A stretch of DNA of 64,000 nt from positions 1,061,633 through 1,125,632 of the forward strand of contig NC_030991.1 in the NCBI RefSeq assembly GCF_000149955.1, in the 5' to 3' direction. The number at the start of each line of letters is the position of its first letter. The first letter of the stretch is position 1. The DNA is from Fusarium oxysporum f. sp. lycopersici 4287 (lineage: Eukaryota > Ascomycota > Sordariomycetes > Hypocreales > Nectriaceae). The notes under the pieces were generated by a model. That model saw only the letters and a list, made by a program, of their open reading frames with translations, did not search any database and had not been told where the DNA came from. Both the position numbers and the translations under genes were made by a program. Positions 43,099 through 54,486 of the stretch are shown here, one piece after another.

Positions 43099-44520
43099 CT
43101 AATTCTTCCATCCCTGAATTTGACCTCTCATCCTCTTCCATCCCCCCACCTCGATCACATTCTCAACATCATCCGCCCCTTCAATTGCTTCGTTTGGCTC
43201 TGAAATAGTGTTACCAGCCGCTAGAGCCTCTGCCAGCGTCATAAATTTCTTATGGGGGTTCGGTATCGCCTTTCTCTTCTTGCCTCTACTCAACCGGCCA
43301 ACTTCCTCCTCTAAGCTGGCTATTCTGGTGCTCAGAGAGGCGATCTTGGACTCTTGGGCTTCAAACCCTTTCGATATCACAGAATACCGCGTTCTGGTGG
43401 AGGGGCTCTTGTTCTTCTCCAGGTCTCTGATGTGACGACTGGTCTTTGGCGTATTATTAGAGTTGACTTGCATGTCTCTATGGCTGTCTGATCTAGTTGT
43501 TGTTTCCTTCTTATCTAGTTGAATTTTGGGATGTATGAGCCCTTTCCGTCGTGAAATTGGCCAATTTCCAATTACTCTCCAGCCTGAAAGGATGTTTTTC
43601 TTCGTCATACCCACTTCCTTAGCTTTGGCATAAGCCTTGATGAAGTTGGCCTTGTCCACCGGCGCAGAGTCAGTCAGGCTTGCCAGTTTTGGAAGTTCTT
43701 TTCGATATGCAGCTTTAGATACGTTGAAAATGCCATTATCCAGTGGTTGTAGGCCATGAGAGCAATGTGCAGACAGGTAACAGCAATACACGTTGTTCAA
43801 AGTACACGTGGCCATCTACTCATCCTGGATTTTCAGTCAGCAGTATTTCTGATCCAGAACAGGTATACACCCACAGATACATGCATACATGGGCATCTTG
43901 TTCTGTTATTCTGTTGCTTGTTCTGTTATCATGTTAATATTCTTTTTATTCTGTTATTCTGTTATCCTGTTAAGACCCTTACACTAGTCTGTTATTTTGT
44001 TAGAACAGAATAAACAGGATAATTAAGCTATGGGAACGCGGCTCGGATCACTGTCAAATGGTTGGGGGTGATATGAGCTAAACGAACCAATCACATCCCG
44101 CTCCGTTCCTTATCTTGTTATTGTGTTATCGTGTTATCTTATCCTGTTATCCTGTAATCTGTATTTTTTTATTTTGTTCTGTTATAAGATGCCCATGTAT
44201 GGATACATGGCTCCCATGGCCATCTAATATGATGAGCCTTGCATCAGACGGCCATCTGCAGTGACGGCTTCGATAAAACTAGTCTAAGTGCGGGACTGCG
44301 AGCCTTTGAGGAAGGCCTTCCTCCTGGGACCGCTACTGCCAATTACCAATAAATCCAAGCCTAGATTTGCAATTTATTGGTAAGTCTTGTATCAGAAAAG
44401 ATCAGTACTCACCAAATCCAGCCATGATTCCGCCCTCATCAGCATTAACCGTGTTCTCTGGCTTAATCTAGCTATATTTGCTCTCCCGGATATCAAAGTA
44501 CCATCCAGTAGGCAAATTCG
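43099..44520 (-). pseudogene. Degenerate pogo/Fot1-like transposase, split by a MITE
   Basis: Minus-strand homology to the 17.6-kb element. The C-terminal exon (43815-43099) is open for 238 codons: TLNNVYCCYLSAHCSHGLQP, LDNGIF with the third Asp, and the RLSRGKKRKAIPNPHKKF tail. The middle exon is mostly deleted: after the MITE only LDGHGSHG-type DNA (about 44210-44250) remains before a jump to the ADGRALTP-equivalent region and the NADEGGI segment near 44430. The N-terminal HTH is absent past about 44510. The copy is old, diverged about 30 percent in protein from the 17.6-kb copy. Confidence 0.7.
43884..44201. mobile_element. hAT-type MITE (318 bp)
   Basis: The terminal inverted repeats CATACATGGGCATCTT are at both ends and the unit is flanked by an 8-bp direct repeat GATACATG (43876-43883 and 44202-44209), the duplication size of hAT transposons. 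The interior is non-coding and made largely of degenerate TTCTGTTAT and TCCTGTTAT repeats. It lies within an intron region of the pogo transposase copy. The last three bases of the duplication and the TIR share letters, so the boundary could shift by a base or two. Confidence 0.75.
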
Positions 44521-45624
44521 ACTTAGGGTTGAAGGCCGCCAGCACATTTTTTGGCCAAACTAAATTGTAATCTCTTTCTTATGGCTCAAATTAGCATTCA
44601 AAACCAAGTTTTATTCAACTTCAATCAATATTGCTGTCGTGGTATGTTATAGAATATTGCGAAAAAGTGACTCTCGGTCAAGCGTGACATTTCCTATTAT
44701 GGAGTAGTGCATTTTATCAGTCAAGCGTGACTCAAGAGTGACAATTCCTAAATAGCTAGCGCCAGCTTAATTATGTTTTCAGGGACCGGGTTTTTATAAG
44801 TGACTCCTCGCACCCGCACCATCTTGAAATAAAGAGTCTTGATCATCTACGGGTTAAACTTGGCATACAGTGCTGCGGTGTTTATACTTCTTAGCATGGG
44901 AAAGCCGGCGAGGCTGAGTGGGTTTTTCTTAGAGTATCAGCCCTCGAAAAGATAGTACCACCTATCAAATACCTCAACGACGAGATAAGACGTTGTAAGT
45001 TCTATGAGGTGTATTCGATCGGGCAGAATAAATCCATTTATTCATTCATTTATAAAATAAACGCTATATATCAAATGTTGACTTACGGTCATTCTCTAAC
45101 AACATTTAGCTTGCTAACTTAACACAGCCTGTAACCTGGAAATACGACGAGCGGACAGAGCTGATTACTTAGCAAGAGCTGTGTTTTCTTGCAAAATGCC
45201 GTGACAAGAACGTTAAAAACCTCTCGCAGCTACCCTATCCCGACGTCGACTATAAGTCTATAGAGGGCCATTGTAATAAAGCCTGTTTACGAATTTGCCT
45301 ATATAATGCACCAAGACCTTTATCTTTATATAGTAGCTTAACATGACTTTCATGCTTGAACAGTTAGTGAGGATTGCCCAGTTACTCCTGAAGAATCAGT
45401 AAAGTATTGAGAGTAGACTTAATATTCGCCGACATATCTTCAAGATTTCTAGGCGCGTCGAAGAGTGTTTGCACTGCATCGTTATTTACATCTTGTGATA
45501 GGCTAAAAAGAATCCTCCCCTAGGTAATTAATCCTAAATAAAGCAAGATACAGCGAAATGCCCGGTTTGATAATATTTCAACCTCTAGCAGAACAGAGTC
45601 TATGATACTGCGAGCATTGGGGCG
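44521..45624. other. Intergenic, no supported gene
   Basis: Contains short direct repeats (AGCGTGAC-type words near 44680 and 44725) and AT-rich debris. No gene is supported. Confidence 0.4.
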
Positions 45625-47141
45625 CTAGGCCAAGAATCTTCTCGGCTGTTCTTCGTGATAGACTAGGCCTTCTTCTCCCGCTAGAATTGATAGTGTTGCC
45701 ACGATGTGTGCTGTCACCTCGTCCACGTAACGACACATGTCTTGAGTTAATTCTGCAATGATCTTTGAGAGATCGATTCTATCAGGGCTAAAAATAGTAA
45801 TTTGAAGCTCGACGCTCAGCTGAATGTGGGATATCACTTCAGTTGCGACGTTTTCGATTCTCTGAAGGAGGTCTTTCTGAAGAGAAAGTCGCGTTTACAG
45901 CCGTGCAAGAGACACTAATTCATCCTCAACTGATAATGCGTTTTCATGAATGTTCAAAGAAGCCAACTGTTTCTCAAGGTCGTCATCGTCTTTATCATCT
46001 GCAAACCCAACGTAGTAGCTTTTGCAAGCGGGCGAAAACGTTGAAACGGCCCCCTGGCCCTGGTACGAGCCTTGCCGGCTTCCAAGCTCTACTAATCGGT
46101 TAAGTATGTCTTGCCGCGTGGCGAGGTGGTAGTACTTGTAATCCCTCCATAAAAGACAGAGCTTTGTGATATCCTGGGCCCCTTTGTTGTAACCTGAGGT
46201 AAATAATTGTTTCAACAGTGCGTTTACTTTGCTGGCGTTGATCTTGTTGAGAGTACTTCCAGCTCGCACTGTCGATCTGTCCCCACTTCCTCGGATTTGC
46301 GCCCGGACCTCTAGGCAGCAGCGCTACTTCTGGATACCTCATTCGCACAGCCAGAAATTGCTTACGCACCCAAAAGACAGCCAAATCCAGACAACACATC
46401 TGCTTACGAGGTAGAATTATGTACCCAAGTGTCTCCACTCTGGATTTTACAAAGAGGACGTTGTTTTGGAGCGGAAGGTGGAAGTGTTCAACACTGTAGA
46501 ATAAAATGACAGATGAGCAGCATTCGACAACAGGCCTTTCGCAATTCATTGTAGCAGACGGCCGCAGCTGGATGGAATGACCGGATTGCGATTGTAGAAA
46601 ACCCCTCTATATCCACTTGATAGCGAAATAGCCATGTGCCGACTCCATCCGACTTGAATCGAGCGAGAAATGGCTGTTCGCAAGGTTGATTCCAACAACA
46701 TAGAACAACTTTAGGCTTTTTAAGTTTTAAGATTTCCTCGATCAGCTGATGGCATCGCTCCGAGGGAATACGAGTCGAATCTTCGGGTTTGAAAGAGAAT
46801 GCGTCGAGGACAGTGACAGTATGAATACTCCGGGCTCCCTTGGAACTGAATCTGATAAGTTCATCAACCCTCTTCAGCGTCTCGCATCGCTTCACAAAAT
46901 CGCCAAAGGTCCTACGGTAAGTTTGCGATTTGTGCGGTCGCTCCAGAAGTATGACCAAGTCCGATTGTCCAGAGGCCAGATTGCATACTTGTTCAATTTC
47001 GTCTCTCCATCGTCCAAATTCCTTACCGAAATTCCTGATGAGATTCACGGCTTTGATGTCCTGCACATTTGGCAAGCAAACCGTTGGCTCAAAGATGAGT
47101 TTCCGGACGCAGCGGGGAACGGGTATGTCAAGGCACAGCAT
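45625..47141 (-). pseudogene. Uncharacterised fungal protein, possibly uracil-glycosylase-like; decayed
   Basis: Three minus-strand frames follow each other. The first (47141-46488, 217 codons) has LILLERPHK-like and KVVLCCWNQPCEQPFLARF segments and ends IRSFHPAAAVCYNELRKACC, reminiscent of the strand and HPS-type loop of uracil-DNA-glycosylase-fold proteins, but motif I is not recognisable. The second (about 46500-46280) is open with LGYIILPRKQMCCLDLAVFW. The third (46269-45625) is open over 214 codons except one TAA near 45894 that replaces a likely Gln. Shifts between the frames could be introns or frameshifts; I could not place clean splice sites. The family is uncertain and no activity is claimed. 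Confidence 0.4.
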
Positions 47142-47444
47142 TATGCTATCAAGACCATAAAGTCGCCTATGACGTTATGATTCGAGATGAAAGCTCTAAG
47201 ATTGATGGTCTGAGTAAACTCTCGGTACTGACTTTTTTCAGATTTCAATCGAAGATTAGCGAACGAACAAAGCTCATCTATCTGATGAGCTATCACTTAA
47301 GCCTCAAGTCAACAAGTTAAAAGACATTGTTGTGCAGATGATGTTGGTCTGAAGAGCCTGATTCAAGATTTAGGCGCCCAGGCATCCATGCAGCATGTCT
47401 TAAGACCTCCTGGATGATACCTCATGTGATTAAAAACTGCATTT

Positions 47445-47565
47445 TGTAACAGTCGCGCATAACCAGTACGCCACGGGAAAAGAATATCAGGGTACAATCG
47501 CTATTATAGTAATTATAGTGGTGTTTAAAATTACTTATACGAGCCTGCAGCGGTCCAAGCTGTAA
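47445..47565 (-). mobile_element. tRNA-related SINE-like repeat, copy 3 (diverged)
   Basis: Alignable with copies 1 and 2: GTAACAG, ACCAGTACGCCACGGG (A-box region, inverted), GCTATTATAGTAATTATAG, then GTGGTG and the CTTATACGAGCC equivalent. The B box is lost. Confidence 0.45.
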
Positions 47566-48587
47566 GAAGATCTCTTTGCATTGCTGGCCGGCCTGGACAA
47601 TTTCCGGAGCACTTAGGGGAAAAAGAAAACAACCTTGGTACATTGCCATTTTCGGGTTCGTTGCAAACCCTGTCGAAGGCTTGAAAGCGGCCAGCTTGAC
47701 CGGCTGCAGCCACAGAGCCCTTTCGCTGGGGTAAACAAGGCAAGCTTCGACACATGTTAGTCCGGGCACAAGGTTAATGGTGGGCAAGTGACCACGTCAC
47801 TGATGCACAAGGCCATTAGGTGTGCAGCTTGAGAAAGGTGGTCACATTATGATTCGTCGAAATACAATTCTTCGTTGCGCGGCCGCACTGGGCATAGATG
47901 AAAATGGAATCGGTTGCATATTTTCAACCTCCATGGTTAATAAACAGGCCGCGGCTACCCGGACAACTGCAGTCATTCTTAAATTATGCTGTGTGACCCT
48001 CGAAAGTTGTCAAATCCGTTTTCGATTGAGCGCCGAGCAAGGCGGGGTAGTGAGACACGTAGGACAGGGAGGTAACGAGTTCGATTACAAGGCATGAGCC
48101 ACTTGGCACCTGTCAATCATGACAGGACAGAGCGCCAAGAGTCCAGACAAGCAGCCAGCCCATGCTGTTCCTTAACTCGATGCTCAATTCTTTGCGCCTA
48201 GAGCGGCCCGCCCGGACAAAAATCGTCTAGTAGCTGGTGGGAAGAACCCTGAAGTATCATATTCGAGGTGGTGAAGCAATACGTACCGAATTTCAGGTTT
48301 GTGGGGGCTGATTTGAACTAGTCCCGTCGCAAGGCTTGACCAGGAATCAGTGATGTGAAAATAGACAGACTGAGTGGTGAAAGTAAGAACCGTGTGGCCA
48401 CGATTGCTGTATTAAAGTAATTTAAATTAATATTTAATATATTAAAGTATATAGAAATTGTTCCATATAAAATATAATTATTACTTTATATTATTACTTA
48501 TATTTTTTAAGGCCTTTATATGTTAGAATTAATTTTAACCTACTAACTATTTAGCTAGTTATTATTTATATAAATATCTCTTTTGCA
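47566..48587. other. Intergenic, AT-rich toward the right
   Basis: Minus frame 47531-47787 and plus frame 47822-48097 show no known domain. Bases 48410-48580 are very AT-rich. Confidence 0.4.
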
Positions 48588-49189
48588 TCAATCTATCCAT
48601 CTAGCACTAGATACATCTGGTATACCAACCTCTTCCAGGACCTTCGCACCTGGTATATTATAGACTGGAATTTCCGCCAGCCGTGAAATGACGTAATGAA
48701 GCGTTGGTATAGCCTCCCAATCATATGGATCAAACTCGAAACTCGCTCTTTTAGCTATGAAAACCTTCAACACTTTACTTATAACGACCTTAGTCTGCTT
48801 TTCGTGAGACACGAACGTAGCATGCTGCACGTCAGCTTGGCCATGGTCTCCCACCTTGGGAATGTACTTGTAGGCAAGAATACCTTCATCATCTTCACCT
48901 CCTATGGTCCCCTTTGAGGCACCTGGGTCTATCTCCTTGAGGCCCTCGAGGGCGAAAGAGCCAAACTAGACGCCTTGCCAGCCGGTCTGGATCCAGTAAC
49001 TGTTTGTACGTTTCCAGACGTCAGCTGATCAATATAGCTTTGGCATTCCAAGTTCTTCAGGGCCTTAGCTCCAGTAGCCTTAGTCTCCCAGTCAGTTAGA
49101 TCATAACTGTAACCAAGGGTGGGACCCTTCCCTGTAAGACCCCGAGATTTAAAGTTCGGAAATCGGAACATTTCTCTGAGGGACAACAT
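48588..49189 (-). pseudogene. Acetoacetate-decarboxylase-like gene, broken
   Basis: The minus frame ending at 48588 reads LKEIDPGASKGTIGGEDDEG, then ILAYKYIPKVG, and later DWEAIPTLHYVISRLAEIPV, resembling the C-terminal part of acetoacetate-decarboxylase-like proteins (LAELPV segment). The same frame upstream has WKRTNSYWIQTGWQGV, then a TAG at about 48968 (expected Gln) and FGSFALEG. A different frame (49189-48930) has YDLTDWETKATGAKALKNL, so a frameshift or intron lies near 49010-49030. At least one nonsense codon makes the gene inactive. The enzyme would decarboxylate beta-keto acids; the family call rests on a short stretch. Confidence 0.4.
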
Positions 49190-49697
49190 CTACGAAGGCT
49201 TAGCTAACTGACACCTTGAGGCCAGTAACAGTTTATACCAGAACAAGTATTTTGTACTGTAGGTCAATCACTCGAAATGCTTGGCCCGTGTCAATAAGCG
49301 GATCGTGGTATATATTCTCAATGAGAACTACTTTTTCTGTCCTCTGCTCTGTGGGCCAATTTACTGTTAGGAAAATAAGGTCGACGATTGGAAGGCGACG
49401 TTAGAAGATCTATAGCGAGAGACAACAATAGTTTTTTAACTCTTCGTCTGCGGCAACTGCAACATCAACTCGTGGGGTACTTTGGATATATATATTGACT
49501 AATTCTAACAGCTTTGCACCACGCTCACAGGTCGTTTCATAGACCGCAATGACTCTGAGGAAGTGTACAAGGTACGGCCCACTTGAACTTGGCCACCTGT
49601 CTGTAGAAGCTCCTATGCCTGACAGAACTGCGCCTGGCACCAGCATTTGCATTATCGACACTCCTTTCATCTTATTTGGCTCTCAAATCCCGCGACA
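49190..49697. other. Short intergenic stretch with an unassigned 86-codon minus frame
   Basis: Frame 49410-49670 (MKGVSIMQMLVPGAVLSGI and on) may be part of the decayed neighbour; it has no recognisable domain. Confidence 0.25.
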
Positions 49698-51413
49698 CTA
49701 GTGCATATTATTGGGATCACATCCCCAACACCAGAAAAGTATTTCCCACTCCATCCAGTCACCGTAGACAAGCCCATCTGGAACCTGCAACCCATCCATG
49801 ACCGCCCCTAGCTCGTTTGTGAGGTCCTGCACCTCGTTCCCTGCCAGCGGGTCCATGGCCCTCATAATCATCCTTTCCGTCTGGGGCGGCACTAAAAGCA
49901 TGATGCTGAATGACCGTTCATTAATCCTGGGGACCCTGAAGCGGGCGATGATTCCGCAACCTTGGGGTAGCAGCCCAGGTCTCCTTGGCGGGATAGCGGC
50001 CATGATGGCCTGCTCGGCCATTTTCTGGAACTCGCCGAATGCCTTGATGCTAAAGTTCCCTAGGCGTGGCTCATGGAGTAGCCTTATGGAGTCTACCTTG
50101 ATGTGTTCGGGGTCCGCTGGTCTATCATTTGGATCGCCGTCGGGCTGGAATACCATCTCGGCCAAGTTGCTCATCTTGGAGATGGACAACGTATCCCAGG
50201 ATGGAGACCAAGCTAACTCAAAGGTTTCTGTACTCCCGAGTTGTATGGAGAGCTTTTGACCTTTGGTAGCGGCGTCGAAGAAGCGAGCTGTGCTATCGGG
50301 GCTCAGAAGGACTTGACGAACAGAATGTCAGCTAGGCGGCCAAGAGTGTCCAGATAATGGTTGTTTCTTACCCAGTATTCCGTCTTCTGTTGCCTGAAGA
50401 GCGTCGGTGGCCTGATTGAAAGAAAGAATGAGAAAGTTGGCGGCAATGTTTTTCAGAGGGTTCGTCATGGTTCGTATCTTGGCCGGCAGACGCGGCTGCC
50501 AGACCAAGAGAGACCCGCATGAGTCGTGCAGATCGGACAGAATGAGCAGCGAATTGACGGAAGCCTCCCGCTTGTCCATCATGGCGAATTTAAACCACTG
50601 GGCCCTGTCCGCTGGAATATGTAGCGTTACCGGCCCTCGGGGTTCAGCCCACAGGACGTTCAGACCGGTTACCTCAAGCCTATGGAAAGTGCTGTTCCCT
50701 ACCGCCAACACGCTTGTTTTCATCACGTCCAGATTGATGTTGGAACCCCGATCGCGGTCGACATAGGGGACAAATGGGAACCACTCCGTCGCAGTCCCGC
50801 AGAGGACTCGAACCGTGCCGTGTAATCGGGACGCTATCAGCTCGTCTTCGCTTAGAGGTAGGCAATAGAAGTGCGGGACGGGACTGTCCTCAATCTTGAC
50901 AGAGTCGAGTCCGGGTATGGGGCTATTGTGAAGGCCCAGAACCACCGTTTTCCAGTCCGGTCGGCCGAACAGGGCCTCGTCGAGCTCCAGCAGCTTCCAT
51001 CGTCTCAGGACCGGATGTTCATTCTTTGCACGCTGGTACACATTGTCGCAAACCTGGAGAAAATCTGTTGGGTATGAGTCAGGGTCCTCGTTGGGCCGAC
51101 ATTTGACTACCATGGCGAGCTCGCCTGCGGCAACCGACTTGAGGTTGGTCGTGATGAATGTCCAGAGATACAGGCCCTTGTTGGGGTCGTTGGCTGCGAC
51201 CTCGGTGCCCGCCCGATGCAGTGGGTGGTGGTAAACGGTAACATGTACTCCTTGTCGCGGAGAAGTCAATATTTTGGCCCACGGCCCAGGCTGGGCTCCC
51301 TGGACAGTAGGTTGATCCGCTAGTTGGACAACTTGCGTTGAGCCCGAGGAGGGGGTCGAGGGACCCGGCTTGCCCTTGCGAAGCCTTGCGTTGAGCCTTG
51401 AAAGGGCATCCAT
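49698..51413 (-). CDS. Uncharacterised protein, possible suppressor-of-fused-like N-terminal region
   Basis: Exons 51413-50372 and 50311-49698 with a 60-bp GTAAGA intron give 551 aa with no stop. Residues about 50-200 (GLYLWTFITTNLKSVAAGEL, YPTDFLQVCDNVYQRAKNE and HFYCLPLSEDELIASRLHG) recall the suppressor-of-fused domain, where a conserved PLTxxEL segment follows a stretch of beta strands; this is my impression, not a confirmed hit. The second half (for example LLSPDSTARFFDAATKGQKL and the terminal WMEWEILFWCW) has no recognisable family. There is no signal peptide or membrane helix. SUFU-like proteins occur as immunity components in bacterial conflict systems; no such role can be inferred here without more support. 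The gene is clean beside decayed neighbours. Confidence 0.7.
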
Positions 51414-52618
51414 GGCTGTTACCTACACGCGCGTGTAGTTTGATCCAGAGTGGTCGGGAATGTTCACAATGAGGCCGTACTTGGAGGATTACAGTTGCAA
51501 ATACCAATAATGCGGCATATCCGTCATTTAAAGGCTCCAGCGTGAGGCGCCTTTAGTTCGCATAAGACGTACTGCAAGGCAACCGTCGCCAACCAACATG
51601 GTGCCTGGAGATTGCCAGTCACGGCTGAACAAGCTTACGACAGGAGGTGTCCATGACGGTACTGTATATACAGTGGGGTGCAATAACTTTGAATACACCT
51701 AGAGGTACCAATTATTAAGGCTAGCCGAAACAAGCTAATTGCCATAGAGATGTATTCTTAGCTCTGCATTATGCCTCACAGCAGCACATTTTAATAGGAA
51801 TATAGGGAATTTACTTATAAATTTAACTATAAGAATAGCCTTATCTCTTTAACTTATATATTTATAACTATATGAAAGGTATAAGTTCCTTACTTTAAAA
51901 CGTTATAAGGCGTTATAAGGCGTTATTATATATATATATAGAGGAGGAAGAAAAAGCGGCATTGAAAATATAGTCCCGATTGGGTTAGCCTAGGCCGAGA
52001 TACCTGCAGATGTATTTAAACTTATTGCATCCCACTGTAGCAAAGCCCCATACTGCCCCACCTCTTCCCGCGTCACCGTCGTGTACACGTATGCGAATCA
52101 GTCCAAGACAGTGCCCCTAGCATTACGATGTCAGCACACATTACGTACGATGGACGGCCGAGAGGTCGAAAATGCAAAATTCAACCATACAGATCCAGGC
52201 GGCACGTACCGCCGCCACCCTCATTTTCCTCCAGGGGCTATCGGGTGACCATTGCAAAACTCCAAAGTCAACCACGCTAGGGTAGAAATGGGCTAGCGGC
52301 ATGGACATGCCGCCCCATAGTACATTGCTCCATGTAGACTCCTGGAGCACGGTATTTTTCTCATTGGTCATAAGATTCAGAACTCGCGTTGTCCGCAGCA
52401 CCCCAGCCTTGCACAGCCATCAATAACCAAAGATGCAGCCTTTCAATGCTACCTGCCCAGATATTACCCCCTCTCCACGGCTGGCTTAGGCAGGCCTAAT
52501 TCCTCAATTCCTCCGCGGTTCAAAGGGCTCGAGATCTGTACGAGATAGCTTGGAAACGGTTTTAATTGACAAACTAACAAACCCTATTACTATAATTACT
52601 TCTTCCTCTTCTGCGCAG
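51414..52618. other. Intergenic, AT-rich and microsatellite DNA
   Basis: Contains three CGTTATAAGG-type repeats and a TA run at about 51900-51942 and an AT-rich block at 51780-51910. A minus frame at 52141-52401 is not convincing. Confidence 0.4.
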
Positions 52619-52981
52619 CTAGCCAGGCTCTCTTGTTAGCGTGGACGAGTTTACAGAGACAGCTGGTCGATCGAGCAGCATCTGCTGCTGCCGGAAGCTC
52701 ACGGCATGCATCACAGCCCCCTCACTTATACGCTGAGCTTGCGCCATACGGCGGATCTCTTTGATAATCTCGAGCCGCAGGGAGTAGAGTTGAAGCTCGC
52801 TCTGCCGGCCAGCCCGCCACTGGCTGCCCAAGCGGCTATCAAGTGTAGCAATAACTAGCTGGCCTCGTAACCCGACCGTCCACTCTCTCCACAGATCGCT
52901 GAGCTTCCTAACCTCACGGCACATACGGTGCGCTGTGGCGGCCTCTCTAACCCTGGGCTCGGCCAAGGAACTTGGACTCAC
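52619..52981 (-). other. Possible C-terminal exon of the pseudokinase gene
   Basis: A 120-codon minus frame, rich in Arg, Gln and Leu and helical (LYSLRLEIIKEIRRMAQAQR), starts exactly where the pseudokinase frame stops. A GTGAGT at 52981 can act as a donor; acceptors at about 52947 (35-bp intron, short) or 52908 (74-bp) both put this frame in phase. It could alternatively be a tiny separate gene. No domain is recognised. Confidence 0.35.
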
Positions 52982-54486
52982 ACTCCCTGGGCCAGATCTT
53001 CCAGCTTCTCCAGCACCTCGCTGATGAGCTTAATACTACCCGTTCTGGCTTCAGCCTCCTGTGAAAGGCATGTCTGCACAATCTCTCGGTATCTTTTGCC
53101 CATAAGAATCTCCACCTCTTTGGCAACGCGGAATAAGGCTTTGGCGATATCCCGCGGCTCACTGATGCCCTGCAGCTCCGGCCGCTCCTCCAGCGGGCTC
53201 CAGATTCCCAGCTCGAGGAGAACAACACCCAGGCTGTAGACATCATGCGCCATGTCAAACCGGACGTGGGTGTCGTCTTGCAACTCCGGATGCTTGTAGA
53301 CGGATATTGCCAGGGGCAGACGCACCGATGCCCCAGGTATCGTCTCGGCCTCGTTGCTCCGGGCGATCTCGAATCCGACCAGATACGGCGAGTTTAGAGA
53401 CCACTTGGTCGACTGTGACTTCTTTTCTTCACCCGACATTCGTGGATCACGTCCATTACGCCCCAGGATGAGGATATTCTGCGACATGATGGACTTGTGG
53501 ACCCAGCCGATCGCATGGACAAACAAGACGGCGGTAGCCAGCCTCTTTGCAAATTCTAGCCGCTGGTTCAGGGAGAACAAGAGTCTCTTGCGCTTGCCCC
53601 TCGCGTCTCTTTCATGAAGAAGATCCTTGAAGCTCGTCACAGAGCGGCTTCCCTGTTTTTCGCCCGGCAGGATATACATGTGGCCAAAGGACGGCGTCGG
53701 TGCCGGAGAATAGAAAAAGCCACTGCACTTCAAGAGGCCGGAAATAGTCGAGTCGAGATAGTTGAGCGCAGCGGCAAACTCTCCAGCACCAGCCCAGGCC
53801 GTATCCAACGCTAGCTCGTCAGACGCGACGTGTAGTGGTGCATGACGGGTTTCCACGAGTACAGTATTACCCTCAAAAGTACCAAGGCAGAAGCGCTGCG
53901 AGCCTCCCGACTCCGGGGGCCGTTCCAACGCACCCTCTTCTGCTACAAGTCGCTCCCAGACAGCCCTCTTTGCGGCGGCAGCAGCAGTGGCGAAGCGCTC
54001 CAACCTCACCCTGGCCGCAAACCTTGGCGTGAAGCTCTTGGTCTCGTCATCATCTCCGGCGCCTAGGCACATGACGGTGCGCGCACGTTCAGGGAGGGCT
54101 ACGAGCCTTAGATCGAGCCGTCTGGTCCACTCATATAGTTCGGCCTCAAGCTCATTGAATTCGTTGCGACGGAGGATCCATGTAAGCCGGCTCATCTCTT
54201 TGGACCACCGGCTCTGGGCCGTCAGCTTGGTTTTGCATATTTCCACGCGGCTGAGAAGTGTCGCGAGGTACGACGTGCTCTCCTCCAGGAGGGCCTTGTC
54301 CTCGGCGCTGAGGTTGGCCTGGCCATTTAAGTTGGAATCATAGTAGTCGCAAAAGTGGCGCAGTATTCGGGCGTCGTACTTGAACCGAGCAGCGAGTGAG
54401 CGACTCTCGGCGGGGAATGCGACTGCGGACTCGAGGGTCTTGTAGATGACTTCGCACGCGATACAAGCCGTATTGAAGATGTCCAT
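52978..54486 (-). CDS. Helical (HeLo-like) domain plus pseudokinase protein
   Basis: The 502-aa frame begins at ATG 54486 (MDIFNTACIACEVIYKTLES); an in-frame GTG at 54549 is not used. Residues 1-150 are helical with FKYDARILRHFCDYYDS, DKALLEESTSYLATLLSRV and ELYEWTRRLDLRLVALP, a pattern shared by fungal HeLo/prion-inhibition-type proteins that precede kinase-like domains. Residues about 200-500 have a kinase fold, but key motifs are replaced: VLVE for VAxK (near 208), WVHKSIMSQNIL for HRDxKxxN (near 327), LVGFE for DFG (near 370). DVYSLGVVLLELG is retained. It is therefore a likely pseudokinase. It is divergent from the active kinase gene, sharing a 466-bp upstream region. HeLo domains in other fungi kill cells at membranes; that role here is inferred. 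Confidence 0.75.
   Translation of the reverse strand: MDIFNTACIACEVIYKTLESAVAFPAESRSLAARFKYDARILRHFCDYYDSNLNGQANLSAEDKALLEESTSYLATLLSRVEICKTKLTAQSRWSKEMSRLTWILRRNEFNELEAELYEWTRRLDLRLVALPERARTVMCLGAGDDDETKSFTPRFAARVRLERFATAAAAAKRAVWERLVAEEGALERPPESGGSQRFCLGTFEGNTVLVETRHAPLHVASDELALDTAWAGAGEFAAALNYLDSTISGLLKCSGFFYSPAPTPSFGHMYILPGEKQGSRSVTSFKDLLHERDARGKRKRLLFSLNQRLEFAKRLATAVLFVHAIGWVHKSIMSQNILILGRNGRDPRMSGEEKKSQSTKWSLNSPYLVGFEIARSNEAETIPGASVRLPLAISVYKHPELQDDTHVRFDMAHDVYSLGVVLLELGIWSPLEERPELQGISEPRDIAKALFRVAKEVEILMGKRYREIVQTCLSQEAEARTGSIKLISEVLEKLEDLAQGV

Noticed and set aside
51900..51945. GTTATAAGGC and TA repeats as a regulatory array
   Set aside because: Short microsatellite in AT-rich DNA with no conservation evidence.
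52141..52401. 86-codon minus frame as a small gene
   Set aside because: No domain, no start context and no splice support; composition resembles the surrounding non-coding DNA.
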